From Acidobacteriota bacterium (GTDB taxonomy: Bacteria; Acidobacteriota; Terriglobia; Terriglobales; Acidobacteriaceae): a stretch of 5,644 nucleotides of DNA. The stretch spans positions 1-5,644 of the forward strand of contig JAJZDO010000476.1 in NCBI GenBank assembly GCA_021805955.1, given 5' to 3'. The notes under the pieces are model-generated. The model was given only the letters and a program-made list of their open reading frames with translations, had not been told where the DNA came from and did no database searches. Numbering within the stretch: the first letter of the stretch is position 1; the number at the start of each line of letters is the position of its first letter. Below are positions 1 through 5,644 of this stretch, in pieces. The translations under genes were made by a program, and so were the position numbers.

Positions 1-156
1 AACTGACAGCATTGATTTGTGCAAACGTACAATATCGATGCCTGGCTTCATGGTCGAGTCCCCGACATACATGGACGCACAAGCGATCTTGCTCCCATCG
101 AGTGGAAGCAAGATCGCTTGTTTGAATCGTGCGTTTCTACAGCGATACTCACCGTC
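1..156 (-). other. Unidentified open frame running off the left edge
   Basis: Read on the minus strand, this is 52 codons without a stop, in the same frame as the upstream IS630 fragment but separated from it by TAA at 157-159. The translation includes FKQAILLPLDGSKIACAS, then MYVGDSTMKPGIDIVRLHK near the edge. It does not match the part of an IS630 transposase expected at this point, and I do not recognise it. An alternative reading is that a gene starts at the ATG at 49-51 (MKPGID...), because the minus strand carries GGGGA seven bases upstream (complement of 59-63), a usable ribosome binding site. Only 17 codons of such a gene would lie in the window. Residue composition looks protein-like, but 52 open codons are weak evidence on their own. 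Confidence 0.25.
79..121. repeat. 15-bp perfect inverted repeat (hairpin)
   Basis: ACAAGCGATCTTGCT at 79-93 is the exact reverse complement of AGCAAGATCGCTTGT at 107-121, with a 13-base spacer. A second, offset pair, ACGCAC (75-80) and GTGCGT (129-134), partly overlaps the first. Read on the plus strand, the stem is followed only by TT and mixed bases, so it is a poor intrinsic terminator. It may be an old element end or a protein-binding site at the border of the insertion-sequence debris. The repeat is seen directly; its role is unknown. Confidence 0.7.
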
Positions 157-159
157 TTA

Positions 160-392
160 AACAATTGCGCATAATCTGCGCAAAGTGAACTTGTCCGTCT
201 CGCGATGAAAGAAGAACTCGCCGTCGCGAATCCGTACCGCGCCATAGTGGCCTGCGCTGCGGCGCGTCGGATGGGGGAGCAGAATCGGCTTCTTGGTCTC
301 CGGCGAAATCCACATCCGGCAGCGCGAACCATGTTGCTGAAAGTGCATTTCGTCGATGACTGGCAGCAGATGTACGGTCAGGCACATCTAGC
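160..392 (-). pseudogene. IS630-family transposase fragment (middle of DDE domain)
   Basis: The minus-strand frame 387-157 reads VIDEMHFQQHGSRCRMW followed by HPTRRSAGHYGAVRIRDGEF. This is the pattern around the first catalytic aspartate of IS630/Tc1-mariner-type transposases: the D-E-x-H-F-Q-Q-H-G-x-R-C-x-M-W block, the PTRKS-like motif and the GAV strand. The catalytic Asp is at about 352-354. Both ends are missing: there is no helix-turn-helix N-terminal part, and the rest of the DDE core (later Asp and Asp/Glu, and the PxLNPIE-like segment) is absent. Homology fades near 165 and the frame stops at TAA 157-159. The ATG at 385-387 is incidental, preceded at once by an in-frame TAG. The subfamily differs from the IS630 copy at the right end of the window. 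It is a non-functional remnant. Confidence 0.8.
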
Positions 393-538
393 CACTCAAT
401 CTCAATCATGCTCAGAACCGACACAAGTTGCTGGTGCTTGTCCGACAACGGACCCAACTGCTCATCGAGCGCCGGGAACAGTACGCCTTGCAGGATGCGA
501 TGAAATTGATTCAGGATGCCGGAAACGGTAAGCTGCAT
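390..538 (-). pseudogene. N-terminal fragment of a DUF772/DDE_Tnp_1-type transposase
   Basis: From ATG at 536-538 the frame reads GILNQFHRILQGVLFPALDE, then QLGPLSDKHQQLVSVLSMIE. This resembles the start of transposases of the IS5-like superfamily (ISNCY/IS1182-type, with an N-terminal DUF772), which begin with an LFPxLEExLGPLSxKxQQLVxVL pattern. After about 50 residues (IEWLDVP, near 390-383) the family pattern stops. The reading frame continues to 149 only as an out-of-frame shadow of the IS630 fragment. The expected next part (PPxDR...ARAFVAKAVxNLPTTRxL) and the whole DDE catalytic domain are missing. The fragment is therefore a truncated 5' end joined to a different element. The family name is from memory of the pattern; membership in a DDE_Tnp_1-type family is more secure than the exact IS family. 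Confidence 0.6.
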
Positions 539-732
539 GCGGTGGGACGCCTTTTACTTTGGAGTTGGTCGCGGTAACCCTATTCTAAAGTTGGCTATCC
601 CCACTTCTAAATAACCCTGCTGCCTGAATTTTGCAACTGGCTCTCTTTATTATTATTTGCTTCAAATCTCAACACTTTCATTTTTTCAGGATTACCTCGA
701 AGCATTCGCCGGCGACTGCGTAGCGGGCAGGC

Positions 733-759
733 CCACGTTGTACAAAAAAATTGACGTGG
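733..759. promoter_or_regulatory. Inverted repeat overlapping the -35 box (possible operator)
   Basis: CCACGT at 733-738 and ACGTGG at 754-759 are exact reverse complements separated by 15 bases that include a run of seven A residues. The right arm lies over the candidate -35 hexamer at 751-756, so a dimeric repressor bound here would block the promoter. Six-base arms can occur by chance, so the operator reading is inference. Confidence 0.3.
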
Positions 760-779
760 CATGTGCAGCGGTATACTAT
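751..779 (+). promoter_or_regulatory. Candidate sigma70-type promoter
   Basis: TTGACG at 751-756 matches five of six bases of the -35 consensus. Two -10 boxes are possible: TATACT at 772-777 with a 15-base spacer, or TACTAT at 774-779 with the ideal 17-base spacer. An A-rich run lies just upstream (743-750). It faces the receptor, whose start codon is about 350 bases away, with no better promoter seen in between. It could also once have served a gene now lost from 780-1045. Confidence 0.4.
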
Positions 780-1123
780 GCGTCATAAGTTATTTGGCGT
801 ATGCGCAGGTAGACATTGAATCAAGCGCAACCGAAGAAGTCGCTCAACTGTACCAAGCGTAGCAAGTTTTCTCTGAGGAACAGTTTGATGAATCTTCCTG
901 CGAACCATTTCAACCTGATTTCCAGCACATCCACAAAATGTCTGCTCTACTCGTGTTTGCACTGTTCCATGTATGTGCTGCCAAGAGGCACCCGCCATGG
1001 ACTCTTCGGCTGCGATTGATTGCTAGAAGCGCTTCCGCGCTCTAATGCTGCGTGCAAACCGATCCACAGTGCAGAATTCTTGTACCTACCGTTCTCAAAA
1101 TCTTAATTGTCAAAGCTGCAAAT

Positions 1124-1127
1124 GGAG
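1124..1127 (+). promoter_or_regulatory. Ribosome binding site of the receptor gene
   Basis: GGAG lies six bases before the ATG at 1134-1136. It decides the start: the next in-frame ATG (1197) has no purine-rich sequence upstream, although a start there would still leave a workable signal peptide. Confidence 0.6.
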
Positions 1128-1133
1128 TAACCA

Positions 1134-4100
1134 ATGCACAGCCAAGCAATTGCCGTTTATTTCACCTCGTGCAGATCGTCGTTGCGTCTTCATCGCATGT
1201 TCTCCAGGCGCTTCGGGGCAAGCGTTGGGCGGTTTTTAGTTGTTGCCGCCATGACGACGGTTTTCATTCACTGCTTGAACATGGTTTCCCCCGTATCCTA
1301 TGCACAAACCGCGGTCACGGGCGGCTTGGATGGCGTGGTCAGTGATTCCACCGGCGCTGTGGTTCCGGGAGCGACGGTGACCATCGTCAACACCGCTACC
1401 GGGGACACGCGGGTGTTGACGACGAACGGTCGCGGTCTGTACACTGCCCCATTCCTGAAGCCGGGCACATGTACGGTTTCCGCCACGGCCAAGGGACTCC
1501 AGTCAAATACGATTTCGGTCCAGATTCTCGTCAGCCGGCAGTCGGTGTCCAACTTGACCGTGACCCCGACGGGCAACAAACAGACGATTACAGTCAGCGC
1601 CAACAATGCGCAATTGATCGACACGCAAAGCGCCAACCTGACCACCACGTTTACCACACAACAATTTGAAAATCTTCCCAACCCCGGCGGCGACATTACC
1701 ACTATTGCCTTCACTGTGCCCGGCGTTGTGGTGAATACGAACGGCGCCCATGGCTATTCCAACGGCAATTTTAGCTCCAACGGACTGCCCGGCATTTCCA
1801 ACCTCATCATCTTGAACGGCGCCGACCAAACGGACTCATTCTACAACGACTCCACGACCGGCGCCTCCACGCTCAGCATCGGTGCGGCGGAAGTCGCGCA
1901 GGCCTCCATTGTGCAAAACGGCTACAGCACGGAATGGGGCCGCCAGGCGGGCGCCGTCGAAACCTACGTTACGAAAAGCGGTACCAATCGCGTCCACGGC
2001 CTGTTGAACTATACCTACAACAGCGACGGACTGAACGCCAACGACTTCTTCAACAACCTGGTCGGCACGCCCCGCCAGAAGGCGGTTTCCAATCAGTACG
2101 CGGCCCAGATCGGCGGCCCGGTCATCCACAATAAATTGTTCTTCTTCGCCGACACGGAAGGCATCCGCTACACACAACCCTCCGCCAGCTTTGTGAACTT
2201 TCCCACCGCCGCACTCCAGAACACGGTCCTGAATACCGTTCCCGCCGCCAGCGCTCCGCTCTATACGCAGATGTTCCATCTGTTGCAAACCTCGCCGTTT
2301 TACAGCGCCGCGACGCCGATCACTACGGGCAGCGGACCGCTGCAGGACACTTCCGGAAATTTAGGCTGCGGCAGCTATGCCGGTACCCCGGTGTTTGGCG
2401 AACCGAATACCTACTTCGGCACCGCGTCCGCAGGCGGTGTCGCAGTCCCCTGCATGACCGCCGCACAGGGTGTGTCACGCGGAGCCCTGCGGGAATGGAT
2501 GGCCATTGGCCGTGTTGACTGGAACGTTAGCGACAAGCAAAAGATCTTCCTCCGCGTCAGCGACGATCAGGGATTCCAGCCCAGCTTCATCAGCGTCGTC
2601 AATCCGTTGCTGAACGTGCAGAGCAGCCAGCCAATCTGGAATGGTCAACTGAACCATACCTACGTGTTTAGCCCCAACCTGACCAATCAGTTCATCATGT
2701 CCGCATTCCACTACTCTTTTCCCTTTGGGCCCGCCAGTATACAGCAAACCCTGGCGGTTTCGCCCACGCAGTTCTTTGAACAGTTCGATGGCGGCACCAA
2801 CATTTCCTCCGGACTGGGCCAGAAGGGTACTGTCGGTTTCGATTGGAGCGGCACTCCACTAACCACAAACTCCACCCAGTATCAATTTGTCGACGATGTT
2901 TCCTGGCTGAAGGGCAACCACACCTTGAAGTTTGGAGCCAACTTCAAGCGGTATGACGTGACCGACGGCTACCCTTCGGTGAACACCTATGGCGGCTACT
3001 TTTACTTCAACTCCCTGGGAGATCTGGCCGGCGGCGTGTTGCCAGGATCGTCCAACTCCAATTTCAACCAGACCTTCGATGCCGTCAAGCACATCCACAC
3101 CGCCGGCTACAACTACGGCATTTACGGGCAGGATGAATGGAGGGCAACGCCACGATTGGTCTTGGATTACGGCATTCGCGTGGACCGCAATGGAAACCCT
3201 CTCTGCACCACCAATTGTTTTTCGCGGTATCTGGGCACTTTCCCCGACACTAGCGCGACCCTGGACACGCCGTACAACGCAACCATCGCCACCGGATACA
3301 GCAATTCCTTCGATTCGCTCGAACTGGCGGTGATTCAACCGCGCTTCGGGTTCAACTGGGACACCACCGGTCAGGGAAAATCCGTGCTGCGCGGCGGCGT
3401 GGGCCTGTTTGCGGACGAATTTCCCGGCGCGCTGATCGAGAACCAGTACCTGGATTTCCCCGATTTGTACGGCGCCTTCGTGGAATCCGGCAACGTGGCG
3501 CTGGGTCAGGGAAGTGCGCCCGCTTTTGCGCGTGCTTCTTACAGCGCCATCACATCCGGATTTTCACAAGGATTTAACGCCAACCAAATCGCAGCGTCGC
3601 TGCCGCCGGGCGTTCCATTTTTCGCGCCCAGCCATTACGTGTCCCCGCATCACATGGTGAACGCAAAATATCTGGAGTGGAGTCTGCAATTCCAGCGGCA
3701 GCTCGACCCTTCGGACGCGGTGGTCCTGTCCTACGTCGGTAGTCATGGCTACGACCTGGTCAGCTACGATTACGGCAGCAATCAAAACCTGGCCGGTAGC
3801 GCCTATACGCCGTCTTCGAACTACACCAGTTTCGAGGACGTTCCCTTGAATCCGCCCGATCCGCGGTTTGGACAGATGGGAATTATCGGCGACTCGGCGA
3901 TCGCCGGATATAACGGAATTTCATTTATCTACAAGCACATCGACCGCCGCGGTCTGACGGCGAACGTTTCCTATACCTATTCGCACGCCATCGACGATAT
4001 CTCCAACGGCGGACAAGGCGAAAGTTTCAACAACAACGGCTTTGGCAATCAGATCGTCCCGAACCAACCGACCAAGTTGATGTACTCCAATGCCGACTAC

Positions 4101-4715
4101 GACATCCGCAACAATTTTCTGGTGGATCTGACCTATCTGGAGCCATATCACTTTCAAAACAAGATCGTCCAATTGACCGCTGCCGGATGGACGGTCGCCG
4201 GCAAGGCCTACTGGCGGTCCGGCCTTCCCTTCAGCGTGCTGAATAACAATGCGGAAAACGATCTCAACAACGGCACTGGCAACGGCACAGTCCTAGCGGA
4301 TGTGCTGACCAATCACTTCAATCACTTCTGCAATTCGTACTCGCATCCTTGTTTCCAGGGGCATAACTTTAACGGTTCCGGCGTATCCATCCAGGACACG
4401 TATGGAGATCCGGCGCAGACGAATTTCGGCAACGTGCCGCGCAACGCGTTCTTCGGGCCGCATTACGCCGACGTCGATTTGAGCTTGTATAAAAACCTGT
4501 TCCAAAGGGGAAGCACACAGCTGAAAGTGGGCGCGCAGGCCTTCAATGTTTTCAACCACACAAATTTTGCCGCACCGCAAAATGACGCGTCGCTTGCAGG
4601 GCAGGGTTTCGGCATCATCAACAGCGATGTGGTCGCGCCCACCAGCCCGTACGGATCGTTTGGTTCTCCGGGCTCAGGCCGCGTGATGGTCGTGAACGGC
4701 ATGTTGACCTTTTAA
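1134..4715 (+). CDS. Oar-like TonB-dependent receptor, outer membrane
   Basis: This 1193-residue outer-membrane beta-barrel should bind and import a substrate using TonB/ExbBD energy. Residues 1-57 are an export signal: a basic N-region (SLRLHRMFSRR), hydrophobic GRFLVVAAMTTVFIHCL, and a likely cut at SYA/Q (57-58). Residues 60-143 form a carboxypeptidase-regulatory-like beta-sandwich (GVVSDSTGAVVPGATVTI, later GLYTAPFLKPG). The plug follows at about 160-285 (VPGVVV near 195; the QNGYSTEWGRQAGAVE stretch near 261). The barrel fills the rest. Family marks include GGPVIHNKLFFFADTEG (327-343), GQDEWRATPRLVLDYGIRVD near 666, YVGSHGYDL near 870, RSGLPFSV near 1030, VPRNAFFGPHYADVDLSLYK near 1101, FNVFNHTNF near 1138 and a final Phe, the usual barrel-assembly signal. 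Length is normal for acidobacterial members. No clear TonB box is visible. The substrate cannot be read from sequence; large polysaccharides or peptides are common guesses. No partner gene survives nearby. Confidence 0.96.
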   Translation: MHSQAIAVYFTSCRSSLRLHRMFSRRFGASVGRFLVVAAMTTVFIHCLNMVSPVSYAQTAVTGGLDGVVSDSTGAVVPGATVTIVNTATGDTRVLTTNGRGLYTAPFLKPGTCTVSATAKGLQSNTISVQILVSRQSVSNLTVTPTGNKQTITVSANNAQLIDTQSANLTTTFTTQQFENLPNPGGDITTIAFTVPGVVVNTNGAHGYSNGNFSSNGLPGISNLIILNGADQTDSFYNDSTTGASTLSIGAAEVAQASIVQNGYSTEWGRQAGAVETYVTKSGTNRVHGLLNYTYNSDGLNANDFFNNLVGTPRQKAVSNQYAAQIGGPVIHNKLFFFADTEGIRYTQPSASFVNFPTAALQNTVLNTVPAASAPLYTQMFHLLQTSPFYSAATPITTGSGPLQDTSGNLGCGSYAGTPVFGEPNTYFGTASAGGVAVPCMTAAQGVSRGALREWMAIGRVDWNVSDKQKIFLRVSDDQGFQPSFISVVNPLLNVQSSQPIWNGQLNHTYVFSPNLTNQFIMSAFHYSFPFGPASIQQTLAVSPTQFFEQFDGGTNISSGLGQKGTVGFDWSGTPLTTNSTQYQFVDDVSWLKGNHTLKFGANFKRYDVTDGYPSVNTYGGYFYFNSLGDLAGGVLPGSSNSNFNQTFDAVKHIHTAGYNYGIYGQDEWRATPRLVLDYGIRVDRNGNPLCTTNCFSRYLGTFPDTSATLDTPYNATIATGYSNSFDSLELAVIQPRFGFNWDTTGQGKSVLRGGVGLFADEFPGALIENQYLDFPDLYGAFVESGNVALGQGSAPAFARASYSAITSGFSQGFNANQIAASLPPGVPFFAPSHYVSPHHMVNAKYLEWSLQFQRQLDPSDAVVLSYVGSHGYDLVSYDYGSNQNLAGSAYTPSSNYTSFEDVPLNPPDPRFGQMGIIGDSAIAGYNGISFIYKHIDRRGLTANVSYTYSHAIDDISNGGQGESFNNNGFGNQIVPNQPTKLMYSNADYDIRNNFLVDLTYLEPYHFQNKIVQLTAAGWTVAGKAYWRSGLPFSVLNNNAENDLNNGTGNGTVLADVLTNHFNHFCNSYSHPCFQGHNFNGSGVSIQDTYGDPAQTNFGNVPRNAFFGPHYADVDLSLYKNLFQRGSTQLKVGAQAFNVFNHTNFAAPQNDASLAGQGFGIINSDVVAPTSPYGSFGSPGSGRVMVVNGMLTF

Positions 4716-4933
4716 GTCAATGAACAAGCTGCCTGCCGCAGTTTTCGATTTCAGGCCAGTGTATTGACATGCCAGACAAAGCTGAGGGACCAGTGAGTTG
4801 AATATGAGAAAGTGAAAACGCACACAATTCGCGCTGAAGCTACTGAAGTAAACATGTGACGCACGGTGATTCTGACTTTGTCGTCTTGCATGGATGGAAC
4901 CGCTGCGCATTTGGACTCGCGAGTCGAAGATCT
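4716..4933. other. Intergenic stretch downstream of the receptor
   Basis: I see no gene here, only very short chance frames. A weak hairpin, CTGC (4729-4732) with GCAG (4738-4741) followed by TTTT, lies 14 bases after the receptor stop. With only four base pairs it is a poor terminator candidate. A TTGACA hexamer at 4764-4769 has no acceptable -10 box at the right distance. Confidence 0.5.
4914..4925. repeat. 12-bp perfect palindrome before the export-signal stub
   Basis: GACTCGCGAGTC reads identically on both strands and ends eight bases before the ATG at 4934. Its place, where a ribosome binding site would normally lie, suggests an operator or a remnant of one, but a 12-bp palindrome alone is modest evidence. 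Confidence 0.4.
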
Positions 4934-5023
4934 ATGACATCCAGAAAACTGTTTGTGACGTTCACCGCCCTGTGGCTCGCCTTGGCCATCGTTTGCTTGA
5001 CACCCGCCTGCATTGCCCAATGA
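4934..5023 (+). pseudogene. Signal-peptide stub of a truncated exported protein
   Basis: The frame encodes 29 residues: [12 protein letters not shown], then [17 protein letters not shown], then TGA. This is a textbook secretion signal: short basic N-region, a hydrophobic core of about 15 residues and a C-IA-Q-like cut site, similar in style to the SYAQ site of the receptor upstream. Nothing of a mature protein follows. The stop lies where the opposite strand becomes IS630 transposase (recognisable down to about 5010). The simplest reading is that the 5' end of an exported or outer-membrane-associated gene was joined to transposon DNA, and the last few codons and the TGA are already element sequence. 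No good ribosome binding site is visible (only GAAGA at 4926-4930), so a chance frame antisense to the element's flank cannot be excluded. Confidence 0.4.
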
Positions 5024-5644
5024 CTTCTCCCTGCAACACATTCAAGGCGGCGAAAAGCGTGGCGGTTCCGTTGCGCTTATAGTCATGCGTCATGGTCCCC
5101 GCTCTGCCCTGCTTCATCGGCAATCCCGGCTGGGTACGGTCCAGCGCCTGAATCCGGCTCTTCCCGTCGATGCTCAGGACCAGCACATGCTCCAGCGGGT
5201 TCATATAGAGTCCCACCACGTCCTGAAGCTTTTCCACAAACAACGGATCGTTTCTCAGCTTGAAGGTCCGCGCCAGATGCGGCTTCAGGCCGTGCGCATT
5301 CCAGATGCGCTGCACGGAAGCCTTGATGAGGGAGCATGGCCCTGCCCATGCTGCGACAACTCCAGTGCCTGGCATCGGAGGGCGTGCTGTGCAAGGTCTT
5401 CTCGACGACCTCCGCTTCTTTGTCGCGGGCAATCGGCCTGAAGCTGCGTCCACGCGGACGATCGTGGCTGAGCCCCGCAATGCCCTTCGCCTCATAACGC
5501 TTGCGCCAGTCGATGACCGTGGGACGAGACGTACCCAGCGCTTCGGCAATCGCGCTGTTGCTCCAGCCTTCTGCCGCCTGCAATACAATCCGGCTGCGAA
5601 ACGCCACCCGCTGCTCTGTCTTGCCGCAGCGAACCAGTCGCCCC
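5010..5644 (-). pseudogene. IS630-family transposase, frameshifted and truncated
   Basis: Reading leftward from the right edge, the frame is already open at 5643 ([20 protein letters not shown]), so the true start lies outside. A helix-turn-helix follows ([20 protein letters not shown], about 5565-5516), then the linker [13 protein letters not shown] and [17 protein letters not shown], all typical of IS630. Near 5335 the frame changes by a net one base. The second frame continues with [30 protein letters not shown], and [19 protein letters not shown], which holds the first catalytic Asp (5166-5168). It then reads [20 protein letters not shown] and EVIGQC (to 5010). The residue after that Asp is Gly where relatives usually have Glu. 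The second half of the catalytic domain, including the later acidic residues, is missing, as is that terminal inverted repeat. No slippery run marks programmed frameshifting at the break. The copy is dead. Confidence 0.92.

Larger units (their letters stand above)
539..1133. other. Gene-poor leader region between IS debris and receptor
   Basis: No convincing complete gene lies in these roughly 600 bases. Positions 575-618 contain two short repeated words (TAACCCT at 575-581 and 612-618; TTCTAAA at 583-589 and 605-611). Positions 620-690 are AT-rich. A plausible promoter with an inverted repeat lies at 733-779. From 761 to 1045 one plus-strand frame is open except for a single TAG at 860-862 and has a protein-like composition, but I cannot assign it to a family. 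The small open frames on either strand here look like chance. If the promoter at 751 drives the receptor, the transcript has a leader of roughly 350 bases. Confidence 0.6.

Noticed and set aside
205..531. A 108-codon plus-strand open frame
   Set aside because: It runs antisense to recognisable transposase fragments on the minus strand and its translation shows no family pattern.
1200..1311. A twin-arginine (Tat) export signal in the receptor, suggested by SRRFGAS
   Set aside because: The residues after the two arginines do not fit the Tat consensus, and receptors of this family use the Sec route before barrel assembly.
1836..2288. Long minus-strand open frames inside the receptor gene (for example 1836-2288 and 2859-3338)
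   Set aside because: They are antisense shadows of a high-GC coding sequence that carries clear receptor motifs on the plus strand.
4729..4745. An intrinsic terminator after the receptor
   Set aside because: The stem is only four base pairs and the T-run is four bases, too weak to call.
4764..4792. A promoter starting at TTGACA (4764-4769)
   Set aside because: No acceptable -10 box lies 16 to 18 bases downstream.
157..5644. The two IS630 fragments as the two halves of one element split around the receptor, making a composite unit
   Set aside because: Both fragments cover the region around the first catalytic aspartate and differ in subfamily (DEMHFQQHG versus [11 protein letters not shown]), and both lie on the same strand. 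They are neither complementary halves nor copies of one element.

Overview
The window most likely comes from an Acidobacteriota genome, possibly a soil lineage of the Solibacter/Bryobacter/Koribacter kind. The basis is one very large Oar-like TonB-dependent receptor with an N-terminal carboxypeptidase-regulatory-like domain, a family greatly expanded in that phylum, plus moderately high GC and decayed insertion sequences on both sides. The phylum assignment is inference from family type, not from a marker gene.

Layout. Positions 1-538 (minus strand) are mobile-element debris. The N-terminal end of a DUF772/DDE_Tnp_1-type transposase (about 538-390) is fused to the middle of an unrelated IS630-type transposase (about 390-160). 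Beyond it lies an unidentified open frame that runs off the left edge and carries a 15-bp perfect hairpin. Positions 539-1133 hold no convincing gene. They contain an AT-rich stretch, a plausible sigma70-type promoter (751-779) with an inverted repeat over its -35 box, and degraded-looking open frame. Positions 1134-4715 (plus) encode the intact 1193-residue receptor, with a good ribosome binding site, a signal peptide and a C-terminal phenylalanine. Positions 4716-4933 are intergenic. At 4934 a short plus-strand frame encodes what looks like a signal peptide and stops at 5023, where it meets the broken end of a second IS630-family transposase (about 5010-5644, minus strand, one frameshift, start outside the window).

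The receptor is the only complete gene. It should sit in the outer membrane and import or bind a large substrate using TonB energy; the sequence does not reveal the substrate. No transporter, glycosidase or regulator is preserved beside it. The likely next gene downstream has been reduced to its export signal. I see no CRISPR array, RNA gene, toxin-antitoxin pair or defence system, and no convincing new system. The points worth a second look are the fused transposase fragments on the left, the decapitated exported gene on the right, and the regulatory-looking sequence at 733-779.
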